In this document: positions 1 to 12,000 of the stretch, piece by piece
Numbering within the stretch: the stretch's first letter is position 1
Layout: every line of letters starts with the position of its first letter
NCBI GenBank assembly: GCA_940671915.1
Contig: CALNVZ010000174.1
Span: forward strand, 21,231,620 to 21,295,619
DNA from: Paracentrotus lividus
Lineage: Eukaryota; Echinodermata; Echinoidea; Camarodonta; Echinidae
DNA: 64,000 nt
Direction: 5' to 3'
Notes under the pieces: model-generated
Seen by the model: only the letters and a program-made list of their open reading frames with translations
The model's database searches: none
Told to the model about the DNA's origin: nothing
Position numbers and translations under genes: made by a program

Positions 1-60
1 ACTGTCTTATATTAGGCCTACACAGAAAAGTCAGTAAATACCAACTATAAATAAACTTAC

Positions 61-1564
61 CTAGAAGATCATTCTGCGGAACCCATGGTAACGCTTTCAC
101 ATGTTGTGGTAACTCTTTCTCGGAAGTTCTTCAGTTGCCAATTATCTTATGAGGTAACTTTCGGAAAGCTTCTGCAAACATGTCGACAAACTCCGGTTGA
201 AACTTAGAAGCTGATGGCAAAGTATGTGCCGAGGGTGAATACGATAACTCCTTCATCTCCTGAACTATTCACAAATTCTTCCAACTCCTGTGACGAAATG
301 AAAAGAAAGTGACATGAAAGTCCAGTTCTGGGAGACTATGTGAGGTTACGGAGACAAACGACAGAGACACAACTGTATACCATTTATAGAGGTTTCTCAT
401 ACCTTTTTTTTTTCCTCGTCAAAAAGATATTTTGTCGGTTTGAACATGAATTGTGTTCTATATGTTTATTTGTTTCACTTAAATAAATAATCAAAATGGT
501 CAAAGAAGTGAAGACATAAATTACGAGTTATTACCATCCACAGAAATTTCTGTGTTATCATCTAATACTCTATGATGATTTCTGCTTGTTATTTGGCCTG
601 GGTAAATATTGACTGATCTATACATAGAGAGTGTGCATAGACAGAACAGTGTTTCATAAGAGATAACTGAGATAATCACCTGATCTAGAGGTGCTGTTGG
701 TCTGACAGTTAGTCCTCCTCCTATCAAAATAATATGGGTGACATCGGAACAGGAAGTCTGAGGCAAAGTGCATATTGATGAGATGTAGCTCGAAATACTT
801 GTCAAATTCCAATAAAGTTAGGTAGAACTCCTGATCAAGACCCACATTCCTTGCTACCCTGTTATAAGTTGGTATGATGGTGTACTGAGCCAATCCGTAT
901 ATCATACCGGAATAAAATAGTTGGTGAATCTCTGTAAGAAAGACTCTGTTCGAATAACCAGTGGACAGCTCTGGTTGAAATGCAGATTATAATAGATCCG
1001 ACAATCATTAATGTAACAGCATCTGGAAGGTTTGGATTAGAGAAATCATCTTGATTTCTTTGCTGTAATTCATGTTCCGTTCCAGAGCAGCCCTGATCAT
1101 CAGGCCGCACAACCAAGTCGGATCCATGACGATGACGTCAAAGACTTCCATCTGCTTCATCATGTCGACGTTGAGAAGGACACCCTCACAACATTCGCCC
1201 ATCGTTTTGCTTAACAATGAAAAATAAATCAATCAGTTGTGATTCTGCATTATCAAACGCCATTGAGTTCAATTTGTAAAACATCTCATGCACATTCTGG
1301 ACAGATGAAAGAGGGTGGTCGAATATGAGGAAAGAGAAGTTAGAATACTTGGGATCAGTGGCCCGATGTTCATACGCCCTGCTGATGAGGAATTGTTACA
1401 TTATGACCTCTTTGAACTAGACCTTCTCCTACAGCAGCTCCTGCCAGGAAATGACTCCCTTCACCGTACATAGGTGATATCAAGATATTCGAAACCTAGG
1501 GCTGTAGCAGACGACAATAATGACAGGATCAACCGAGCATACAAGAAAATATTTGAAGATCCAT
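61..1564 (-). pseudogene. UDP-glucuronosyltransferase-like gene, frameshifted, 3' end outside window
   Basis: The minus strand shows the landmarks of a UGT in order: a start and signal peptide (LILSLLSSATALG), SPMYGEGSHFLAGAAVGEGL with VQRGHNVTI, HRATDPKYSNFSFLIFDHPL, VFDVIVMDPTWLCGLMI, NVGLDQEFYLTL, then GGLTVRPTAPLDQ ending at a donor near 680. A second exon at 61-287 (acceptor cgtcacag) encodes ELEEFVNSSGDEGVIVFTLG and LPQHVKALPWVPQNDLLG, the start of the UGT signature, and ends at G|GTAAGTTT. These pieces lie in different frames. At least five frameshifts and one in-frame stop break the frame, two of them compensating within the signal peptide. Intact members conjugate small lipophilic compounds with UDP-sugars in the ER membrane; the C-terminal transmembrane part would lie left of the window. 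It is a decayed copy or a badly sequenced gene. Confidence 0.85.
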
Positions 1565-1863
1565 CTCTGATGCTTGTCAAATCAAATCTCTGCTAACATT
1601 TGCTGCACCGTCAGCTGTTATAACGTGCTATATTCAGCAACAGGTTCATCAGCTATAGGCCTGTACTAGTAGGCCTAACAATATTCCCCGGGTTATTTCT
1701 TCATTGTTAATGACAACTAGATCAAATAGTTATTACGTCATTGCAAGGACGGTCAGTTGAGCTCATCATTTGATTGTTGCTTTTTAAGTAATTCATAAAA
1801 AGCCTAAGTCTATCGTTACAGCAAATAAAAAGACAGAGACACAGATACAAAGTCCAATAAGAT

Positions 1864-2284
1864 AGGCTCTCCCCGGGGGGGGGGTCACTCACCTTATGAT
1901 GTGCTACTCATGCGTGCCCCAAAAAGCGTCGAAAAAGGGTCTGTTTTCCAGCCTTTCGACGGCGTCGACGCTTTCCTTAAAATAGGGGTGTTTTTTCATT
2001 TCAGTCGCCATTTTCATAAAAATAGGGGTGTTTTTCAGCGAAAAATTGCTGTTCTAGGGTGACATTTTGTCGGTGTTTACGCCATTTAGGGTGTGTTTTC
2101 AGCGAAAATTGCTGTTTTGGGGGCAAAATTTACGGTGTTTACGCCATTTAGGGTGTTTTTCCAGTCTGACGTCGAAAAGGGTGCAATATTTGACTTCATG
2201 CAATGAGACGTTTAGGGTCCATTTTCAGGGTCGGGGACACGCATTGGGTAGCACTTTCTTAGGAACCCCCCCCCGGGAGGCTCT
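1864..2284. mobile_element. G-tract inverted-repeat element with internal tandem units
   Basis: Both ends carry the same sequence in opposite orientation: AGGCTCTCCC then a run of G, followed by a diverged stretch ending GCGTG(C/T)CCC. The degenerate inverted repeats are about 60 bp. The interior contains repeated units with TTTACGCCATTTAGGGTG and AGCGAAAA(A)TTGCTGTT. There is no coding capacity. It looks like a non-autonomous DNA element. Confidence 0.6.
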
Positions 2285-2949
2285 CTTCCTTTCCTCCATG
2301 CTTTTTCGGTGCTCGTTATCTGTCTTTGAGCTAGTCTTTTGACAAGACCTCACGTTGTCTGATGCACACCACGAGCTGCGACGCAGTAGTAGAAGTAGTA
2401 TTTGGTTTTATTTAGCAATCAGTTATAATTGACTATTTTTGCCACAAAATTTTCGTTTAATTATTTTCCCATCTGGAAATGAAATTTATTTTTCTTTTCT
2501 CTTTTTATTTCTTATATTTTTTAGAAGTAATTTCCATTACTACATTAAAGTAAAATTAAAGTAAAACTGTCTCGCATCAAATTAGCCTCTTGTAAATTAA
2601 TAAATAGGCCTTAATCATAGGTTACATTTTACTCCTTCCCCCCCCCTTTTTTTTTTTTCTTTTTCTTTCTCTTTCTTTCTTCTTTCTCTTTAGCCCTAAC
2701 AAAAAAAAAAGGGAACAAAAATGGAAAGATAATAAATATATACATACCGGTATACCAAAAACTAATAAGCCTGTGAGACAACATATGCCAAGTTCTTTTG
2801 GCCAGTACCACATTGATACGTTTTCATGATATTTTAGGATGAAAGTAATTACTATTATCATTTTACTTCTACATTATTTTTCATCTTCTTGTTGTTTTGA
2901 TTTTTCAAATTTACGACGCTCATAATCATTATATGAATGTTTATTACAT

Positions 2950-3375
2950 TTTTTCCTTTCTTCTCTTTCCTTTATTCCTTCGATTTCTTACTTTTTTCTT
3001 TCTTTCTATTCCGAAGAATTAAAGGAGAAAGTAAACATTTTCTGTTTAAACTCTGGACCCAAACGTCTATTCTTAAGCTATTGAAGGATGTTAAGAAACG
3101 TGAGAGTAGCCTATTGTTTTTCAAAGAAAAGGAAAGGAGAAAAACACATATTTATTTATTCCATCGATTTCTTGCTTCTTCATTTATTCATTTATTTTTT
3201 TCTTTTTCAAAATCTCTTTCCGAAGAATCAAAGGAGAAAGAAAATAAATTCTTTTTAAACTGTAGATCCAAACGTCTATCCATAAGCTTACTTAGAAAAA
3301 CCTTGATCCATACAAGGTTCTAATTAAAAAGGAGAGTATTGTTTTTCAAAGAAGGAAAGAAAGAAAAATACATAT
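2950..3375. repeat. Two-copy direct repeat, about 215 bp unit
   Basis: The block beginning ATTCCTTCGATTTCTTAC near 2972 and running through CCGAAGAAT, AAACGTCTAT and GTTTTTCAAAGAA is repeated from about 3158 to 3375 with roughly 15-20% divergence. No protein similarity is seen; the open frames in it are low-complexity. Confidence 0.65.
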
Positions 3376-3679
3376 ATAAAATCTGCCACCCTGCTCCGAC
3401 GAAACGGAATGGAAAAGAAAAAGAAAGAAAGAAAAAAAAGTCATGGGCTCCGATCCTGCGCCCGTACCGCAGTGCGGGGTTGCATCAGCAGCAGTTCGTG
3501 GGCCATAGTCTTTGCATGTCGTTTTTTGTTTCTCGCGTTATGGACACATACAGGTCAGGAGAGCCGTGTCAAAATTAACTTTGATTTTTTGTTTCAAGAT
3601 CTGGGTGTGGGTACGAATGCAGCTTTCTCTAGATTTTCTCTCAATCTCCATCTCTCCCTCAGAATCTCCCTAAAATAGG

Positions 3680-5030
3680 GATATTCCATTAACAGTTAGC
3701 TAAGGAGTGTTAATCCATCGATTTCAAGTCTGCAAATATTCTTTTGTAGAATCTTTAATGTGTTAATTGTATTTTATGTGCGTGTTTTATAAGGAAAATC
3801 ATTAAAAATAAACCTGGATAATGATTATTGTTTCAATTGGGGAGGGGGAAGAGTGAAACTACCAACACGATAGAAGGTATTTGTATGAATTATAAAAGAT
3901 TGGGAAAGTTTACTTTATTATACTTTTCAGACTGAACAGACTGAACCTTTTGGTTGTCCGAAGCCCCCCCCCCCACCCCCTTATCTCTCGGCTGGCGTTA
4001 GGTAGAGGAGAAAAAATGAATGTACCTTTTGCTTGCCCGGCGTGACGTAACGTCAAAAGGAATTGGTGTACAAATATCTCAAATGCCACCACCCCCCCCC
4101 CATATGGAAATCCATCATCTGGATTCGCTACTGATATTTATATATACATGTGTATTTGGATCATCATTATCAAACAGGAGTTTTACCCTGTATCACATTT
4201 ATTTTGACAGTGCAAAAAAAATAAAATAATAATAATAAATAAAATTAAAAAAGTTTAACATGGATTGGGCAAAGTTGCAATTGTTTTAAACGCACATACA
4301 GGTGTGGTCATTTAAAATGGGGGCTGCGGATTTATCCCCCTTGAGGTAAAAATGCTTTGATTTTATAAACAATCATGAAAATTAGAGCTGGAAAAAATTA
4401 TATAGTACAAAATAAAGGGGTCGGGGACCCTAGATCTGCACATTTTTATTTGAATGAATGTAACTTTACATTTGAGCTTCATTGTCCAACTGGATTTTTG
4501 CCAAAAAATTCACGGACACAACGTAATATCGGGTCATATCATGTATTGGCCTATGATACACCTGACTCCCTCATTGTAAGATCCTTAAAGAGGGACCCAG
4601 GTTTAAATTAAGAATATCTTGCAAATATTCGATAAACAATTTAATGCAGTCTTATGCATATTCAATGACCAAGCTGATGTCTTAATTTTCCTTTTTTTTA
4701 TGAAACTTTTTTTATTTTATTTTATTTAAACTATATGTAAATAGAAAATATACCCTTATATTGTCATTAATTACAGTAATGATGATCTTTAACATGCCTA
4801 ACTTCTTGGAACAAAAAAATTGAATAATTGTAATCTCATACAATAAAATACAAAAGAAAATGTGGATCAATGACACTATCAGCTTGCTCATGAGACTATG
4901 CACAACTGCTTATCAACAAACTGTAAAAAAAAATCAGAGCTTCGTTATTCTTAATCATATCATTATGAAATTTTCAATATTGTACTTGTTTTATTTTACT
5001 CGAATCATCTGAATTTCAGCATGGTGTCTT
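3680..5030. other. Intergenic, no gene recognised
   Basis: AT-rich DNA with two short C tracts (3965-3977 and 4089-4100). Short open frames here have no recognisable composition or motif. Confidence 0.5.
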
Positions 5031-5033
5031 CCT

Positions 5034-5455
5034 TTAAAGGTAGTGTCATCCTTTTGCAGGCAAAAATATAAAATTTCTAGTTCTTCCCACAACTGATTAA
5101 GCTCAAATGTGTATGTTTGTCATTATATTGCGATTATCAAAATTCATTCCTATTTTTTCGAACCTCAAAAAATATACCGTACGGTGCGAACCGCTGACCG
5201 TTAGCGCAGAGAACAATGCACGCTAATGCGCCATGTGTATGTTGCTGTGTGTGGTCCATGCTGCATGCGCTGTTATATCAACTATGTTGATGGAGAGCTG
5301 GTCAAGATTGGTAGTCAGATTTTCGTTTCATGTTACAGATCTAGGCAACCTATGGCAGTAAGATTGAATAGACAGTATTGGTTGATCATATTCTAAAGTT
5401 ATGCCAAGTTGCATTAGTTTTCGCAATGTGTGAAAAAGGATGACACTACCTTTAA
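5034..5455. mobile_element. TTAA-flanked inverted-repeat element, copy 1
   Basis: TTAA followed by AGGTAGTGTCATCCTTTT at the left end, and AAAAGGATGACACTACCT followed by TTAA at the right. A second copy lies in opposite orientation at 22999-23460. The TTAA duplication is typical of piggyBac and Kolobok superfamilies. No ORF. Non-autonomous. Confidence 0.75.
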
Positions 5456-6017
5456 CCCACAGGTTAGGGTGTCAGGAAGTCCACACATGGAAAATTCTGT
5501 TAACATCTAGATGAACTTCCTCTTTCATTAATTGTTATCATAAGCAGAATAGTGTCCAGCTATTCTTATAGTTGAATAGTGCACGTGTATCAAACAAAGG
5601 ATTGGACAATTGATTTTTCAAGTGACCAATGCATTATTATGGGTGTGTATTAGCTAAACAATTCTGTGTTGATTCATGAACACTTTTAATCCCCTTGAAA
5701 CTTCATGTTTGGAATGTTATCATAATCTGTGCCCAATACTGAATAGTGCAAAGGTCTCTAACAAATAAGGAGGAGTCAAAAGGGCGGATCAAAAATCAAT
5801 ATCACTGTATACATGGAAATCTCAAATTTACACATCACGGTGGGAAAACATAATGTATGATGTAATCTGGTCTCTTTGGTCCTATAAAAATCATGCTTTT
5901 ATACATTATACTAAACCAAGAGGAGAGCAGCTGAGGAATGCATATTTGTTGTCTAAAAAGGAACATTTTTTTTTATCAATTTGAGATTCATATTCATACA
6001 GCAATATAAATTTTCAG

Positions 6018-6070
6018 ATTGGTATACATTCATATTTTACTTGGTATACATTTATATTTTACTTTGTATG
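6018..6070. repeat. Short tandem repeat, ~24 bp unit
   Basis: GGTATACATTCATATTTTACTT is repeated two to three times with small changes, directly upstream of the LINE fragment. Confidence 0.6.
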
Positions 6071-6153
6071 TTACTTTTGTGAAAAATCCTCCCCCACCAG
6101 AGGATCTTTTTATAAATACAACAAAATTGTGCAATGTTGACAATGCAAAAATC

Positions 6154-6905
6154 TAATTTAAAATGGAATTTACATGTTGAACAACTTGTGAAAAGATGCA
6201 ATTGGAAAGTATGCATGTTAAGAAAAATCAAGAAGTATAACTTACCTGTAAAAGATTTGGTTTTGATATATACAGGTTACATATGACCCATTTTGGAATA
6301 TTGTGCCCCTGTCTTTCACAGCAGGTCGACAATAGAGCAAAACAGTAACACAGAAAGAATTCAAAAACGAGTTTGCAAAATTATTTTAGGTCCTCTTTAT
6401 ATTTCATATCCAAACGCGTGTCAACTGTGCAATCTAACAATACTTCAAGAGAGAAGACTAGCTTTGTGTAGAAGTTTTGCCAAATCATTGCCAGATAACC
6501 CAACGTGCCAAAATTGGCTACCACCCCGTAAACATGTCAAAATATCTTTACGTCACACATCTACGTTTCATCAATACAAGTTCAAAACCAAACGCTTTCA
6601 AAATAGCCCTTTGCCTTTTCTGGTAAACCTACTCAACCAAATTTAGTCTCACTTTCGTCTCATCTCAGTACATTTTGTGAGCTAGTCTTTTCTTCTTTTT
6701 TTTTAATGTTATGTATCTATGATTATTTTATATTTGTTTTTATAAAATTTTAATTGAAATTGAATTTTTAAATTGTATATATTTATGTACTTATGTATAT
6801 GTTCAATAATGTAAACCAGAACATTTCAGTTTTTACTGCCTTTCTTGTAAAATGCTTGATTGCTCAATAAACCATTATTGAATTGAATTGAATTGAATTG
6901 AATCA
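6154..6905 (+). mobile_element. LINE 3' fragment with (AATTG)n tail
   Basis: The translation reads WNLHVEQLVKRCNWKVCMLR, then LVLIYTGYI, a TGA stop, PILEYCAPVFHS, then an open frame to 6646 with RIQKRVCKIILG, CNLTILQERRLALC and NSPLPFLVNLLNQ. This is the C-terminal domain after the reverse transcriptase of a non-LTR retrotransposon (CR1/Jockey type by resemblance). The 3' end has CAATAAACCATT and a GAATT pentamer repeat at about 6880-6904. The copy is 5' truncated and carries the in-frame stop at about 6283. Confidence 0.8.
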
Positions 6906-7120
6906 AGGGTGGATTTGCTAACTTTTTATGATCACTGACACATGCGAGTTATAAAAAAAAAAAAGAAACCAGAAACTACTTGTTTTATGTCAAAATTCTA
7001 TTTCTCCAACAATGAAACAAAATAGAAGCTGTACATATTGGTATTTACATGATCCGATTTCACCAACAAAAACTTTACAGTGTCTGCACACACCTCTACA
7101 TTGTTGTTGTAGCTTTATGC

Positions 7121-7298
7121 TTAACCACTTGGCTGGGGACCATGTAATATTATGTGCTTGGCATTTGTACATGCGCGCGGACCACATAATATTACCTGAT
7201 CATGCTATTGTCTGAGCTTTGTCTGTTTGGACGCACCAGCGTCACGCTGGTTATACCCGTACAGTGCAATTAGCACCATGCAGCAGTCAAGTGGTTAA
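7121..7298. mobile_element. TTAA-ended MITE with internal palindrome
   Basis: Ends TTAACCACTTGGCTG and CAGTCAAGTGGTTAA. The interior contains GTAATATTATGTG and its reverse complement CACATAATATTAC separated by ~27 bp, so almost the whole 178 bp can fold back. Confidence 0.7.
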
Positions 7299-7299
7299 A

Positions 7300-8950
7300 C
7301 GCTGTACATTCTTAATGTCATGTTTATAAAATTGCTTATCATGAATCATGGTCAAAAATCTTAAGGGTAATACATGTGTACCTTTAGAAAGGCATTAAAT
7401 ATGACAAATTATTATGTACACATCAAATGCAGTTATCAAATACAGCGTTAAGTTACAAGCCAATATAATTATGCTAAACATTTAATCCCAGCTCAATTTA
7501 AACAAAGTAACTAACAGTCAATTCTACATTGGGACTTGGTTTTAAACCATCTTAAATGTACATGTAGGTCAGATTTTTTTTCTACCAGCATTAGGTAAAC
7601 TGTGATCTTAGTTATAGTATAAGGGATCTGTCTGGCAGGTAATAAAGAGGAACAAAGGTATAACGTTCTTGTCTTAACATAATTATTGTCATGCCATGTC
7701 ACTTACAATTTCAATAGAGATTCAAATGAAAGTTTGAACAATTCAAAATGACCCATCATTGTTGAAAAACCTTTGAAATATAAGACAAATCCACTCTCAA
7801 TTTCATACTTTCATTGGAGGTGGGTAAGACACCACTATGAAAGCTCAGTGTCCAGTGTCAGCATTTCACATCTGCACAGGGCAACAGTGTTTAATCACAG
7901 CAGCACTGTTAAAAATTACAATAAATATTTGTCGCATAATCTTTGAAAAGTCCCAATCACAGTGAAGTTGGGGAAGCATCCTGTTTTCATTCTAAAAACG
8001 TAAATAGTTCCGAGACTGTGAGGTAATGAATTATTATTATTTTTGTCTTCATTCTTCACCAAAACTACAGCACTAAGGTAGTAACCTTGAATAAATTTAC
8101 AAAGTCAATAAACCTAATTGTTCAATATCACTACCCGAGCTTTTGGAGTTAAATCTATACTTAACCATTAAAATCTAAATTCAGTTATTGTTGTAAATCA
8201 CAAAGCTATGACTAACCTCAGCATACAGTTTTTTTTGTATCATCTATTTTCAAGAGAGTTTTTTTGTTCATGAGTTTGTTGGTATACTGAAGACTAGCAA
8301 TACTTTCAATTGGACCATAGACAAAGCAAACAATACATCAGACAGACCAGGTAGCAGAATTTTGAAGGATTAGGTACAGAATACTAAGTTATTATTTGTA
8401 TGTCGTAGAGTTCAAGATGACTGCCAACTTATCAATAGGGGGGTTGTTTTTATTTCCTGTAGAAGTTTTATCGTTTATGTTACCCTTTTATTATTACAAC
8501 TGTAAGCTGCATTATATTATATATTATCAGAAATGATTGTTGTTTTTTTATTTTTTTATTTATCTTTTTATATTCCCCCCCCCCCCCCCCGTAATTTGTA
8601 TCTGATTTTCTTATTAATGTTCTAATCTTTTGTAATGTACATGAAAATATTGTGATTTTATTGATTCAATAAAACATATAAAAATTTAAAAAAACAAGTT
8701 ATTCTTTGTATATGGGACTGAAATAGAAAGAATATTTGGCATTAAACAGAAAAATTGAGGCACAACACTCAAAATATCACAAAGCATATTGAGTTTCCCA
8801 TTGAGTACTATGTGTTGCAGAGATGCTTCGAAAGGAACGAAAGTCATACATTCTGTATCATTCTGTATGTTTTTTTCTTCCAAAAAATGCCCTATTTGTA
8901 TCAAAGTAGGATGATTCTTCAACTGTTTTTTTTCCACTTGCGACAAAAAA
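7300..8950. other. Intergenic, no gene recognised
   Basis: AT-rich sequence with a C homopolymer at 8574-8590 and T-rich runs. Scattered short open frames show no family resemblance. Part of it may be long 3' UTR of AQR if a distal poly(A) site is used. Confidence 0.45.
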
Positions 8951-8959
8951 AAATCAAAT

Positions 8960-9072
8960 AAATTGCATGATTTTACAGGTGTTTAATGTTCAGCTGTATC
9001 ATCTGTGTAGGCTCTGATCTTGATGTACAAAATGTATCTTGTGATGATTCAATTCTTTCAATGTTCAATCTC
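8960..9072 (-). other. AQR: Probable AQR 3' UTR with ATTAAA signal
   Basis: Downstream of the stop on the minus strand there is an ATTAAA (plus-strand tttaat at 8983-8988), the commonest variant poly(A) signal. It places a possible cleavage site near 8965. Several TTTATT stretches further left could be alternatives. No transcript evidence is available. Confidence 0.35.
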
Positions 9073-9097
9073 TCAAGTTTCCTCCATTTTCTCGGTC
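9073..9097 (-). CDS. AQR: AQR coding exon 40, terminal (residues 1480-1487)
   Basis: After the tttcaattag acceptor the frame reads ETEKMEET then TGA at 9073-9075. Joining here keeps the total length divisible by three and keeps the acidic composition. The alternative is read-through of coding exon 39 to a stop near 9719, giving a similar tail length. Confidence 0.65.
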
Positions 9098-12000
9098 CTA
9101 ATTGAAAAGAAAACAGAAACATACATAGAACATAGTCAATGGTTGAATTCAAAGACAAGATACAGAATCAATGATACATTTATGATCAGATGATCAGATC
9201 TCTCAATTCAAAACTGGAGTATAGTTACAAAATACATCACTTAATACAATATGATCCAAGAAAAATGACACTACCTGAGAATTCACATAAAATGTAACTT
9301 GTGTTGGGATGTCCTAAATGATTATAAAGATTTGCTGAATTCCCACAAGTATAACTTTTGAATGAATGTGGTACTCACTGATATTATACAAGCAAAGTTC
9401 AATTATTGTCTTACACTCCTCTGCTGCTATTTACCTTTATCATTCGAGCAAGGAACTAATGTATTAAAATACTTAACACCTCTCTTCCCTGAATCTTTAA
9501 AACATTTATGACCAGTTGCGTCAATTGGGGACCCTAAACATAAGGAGTTATAAAAACTTGAATGACTTTATATAAAAGTAAGGGATTACGACTTTTGTAT
9601 CTGTATTAAGGGGTTATGACTTGTGGCAAGAATAATATTTTAACTAAAATATGGATATATCATGTACTAAGATGTTGACTTGTGTCAATAAGAGTTATTG
9701 ATAGTTAAAAACAAGTATTTATGTTACTTTCATTTCATTGTATATGCATGTGCAGTTTTTTTTATTTGAATGGTTTGATAAATAAACATACTCATCCGAT
9801 TTTGTTTCCTCAACTGCTGTCTCTTCTGGACATTCCGCTTCCATTTCTTGTGTCTCTGGCTTCTTCTCTGGCTTTTTTTCATCATCATCATCTTCCCCCT
9901 CTGATTCGCTGCTGCTCTCCCCCGGATGCTCTGGCATTTTGGAATGGTCTACCTCTTCCTCTTTATCATCTGCCTCCTCATTGGCTGCTTCCTTAGATTT
10001 GGTCTCCATGGGTTCTTCCACTTTCTTTGCAGGGGGTTTGTGGGACACTGGGGGTTTGGCTAGACGTTCCATTCTTCTTTGGCGCTACAACAGAAGTTAA
10101 AAAGAGTTAGAGTATTACCTTACATTCCCATGATAACATTTTATCTGTTAAACATTAATCAAATAGTAATTGACAGTGCAACAAAATATCCTCAAATATA
10201 TCTAATGAACAGAAAACTTTTGAAGGAGTATCTAATATATAATTTTTTTTCTTTCTTATTTAAAATCTATTTTACGCAAAGTTGTCAACAATATCTCCGA
10301 AACATACAAGCACTATTCTAGGAATTTGATGTAATGTAGATGGATTTTTAATAGCAAACAAATGTTCTACAGGCAATTCATATACAAAACTAATAATGTA
10401 ATGATTGTAATGCATCTAGTAAAACTGATAGGATGAGAGACTGAGGGACGAGACTCACCCCGATCTGTGCATGCATTCTTTGCATAGCATCATCGTACAT
10501 GTCATAGACAAACTGAGCCATGTGCGGCATGTCTTCAATCACCATCACACCACCATGTGGAGTCTGCCCAACCTGATATAAACAAAGATGTAAAATTAGA
10601 GTGAAATTATTGTTCTGGTCATGAGATTGAAAATGTGGAAGAAAAGGGACATTACACAATACATTTTCTTACAGTTGCAATCAACAATAAAAGGAAAAAC
10701 CTTTTGTTCAAAGATTGGTACATGTACCTGAACAATGGCCTGATATAAATAACTCAATTTTCATCAAAAGTGGATTTAGTCCCTTTTGCTTGCAAGCTCT
10801 TCATTTGACAGTAAGGGTGCTGAACACTGAACAAAAATCATCAGGCTTGCACCTCCCCCCCCCCCCCCCAACTCTGATCATAGTCTGCATTTTGCTGTAA
10901 TTTTTTATTGTTATGATGATAAGGACAATGAACACAATGCTGATGGCAATATAATTGACGAGTACTGTAAACGTGGAAATATTCGCGGTACATTAATTTT
11001 TCGCGGATTTTGCGCGAAGATCTACAGCCGCGAATTAAAAAACCCGCGAAGATATGAGCTTGCTTTTTTATGCATGTATTGGGATGGTTCATTTGCATGC
11101 TTATATGCATGCAGCGCGAATTCAAGAACCTGTAAACATTCTTTGAGGCTGCTCAGCGCGAAAAATTATTCACGCGAAAAATAACAGCGAATACAGTATG
11201 ATACAGCATTTAAGATTACAGTGGATACTGGTTATAAAGAGGTCTGATATAACAAGATTCAAGAAAACAAGGAAATTTAGCTAGTCCCAGTTCTCTGTGT
11301 TCTCCTACTTTCTTACCCTGACATACAGATATTTCTCAAATAACATCCTCTTTATAATAAGTTTCCAATGTATTTGAATTATATTTCTTTGGGTTAAAAC
11401 TGCATCAAATTTATAGTAAATAACCAAGCTCTATAAAGGGTTCATTCTGACCTTTCTCTGTGGTGGATAAGCCTCTGTGGGAACTAGATGGAGGTGCAAC
11501 GGTCTAGACGTCAGCTGCAATCACAAGAAAACCATATAAGAAATCAATTCATTACAAACATGAATTAATGATCAGACCAACATTATGACATATATTTATA
11601 TGAAATATATGTTTATGCAGATGATGTTTTTTTTTTATTATTTTTTTAAAATCAGATTTTAAGGGGAATTAAAGAATATGTGTTGCTTCTTTCTTTTGTT
11701 TAAAAAAAAAGGTTATCAAGAGTATGCACAAGTTAAATGGAACACCATGTCAATTCAAGTCCATGACATAGAAATAATGAACATAATTATACCAAATAAC
11801 TGTGTCCTCTTACATGTATAGGTATATGACTATGGGGTTCGCAACATAGAGAATCTGTTCTCTTGCCCAAAGGCTACATACTATCCCATTTAATCAACAA
11901 AAAAAGGTAGCAAGGTCAATCATGCACATACGTGTGAAGAGAGAATAAATAAAAAAATAGCGTTTTCTGTGCAAACTTCACAATTGCACACCTTTATTTC

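Noticed and set aside
2937-3678. Several Lys/Phe-rich plus-strand frames
   Set aside because: They run through a direct repeat of low complexity and show no family resemblance or splice context.
9721-9996. 91-codon plus-strand frame opposite the AQR tail
   Set aside because: Shadow of the acidic coding exon 39 on the other strand.
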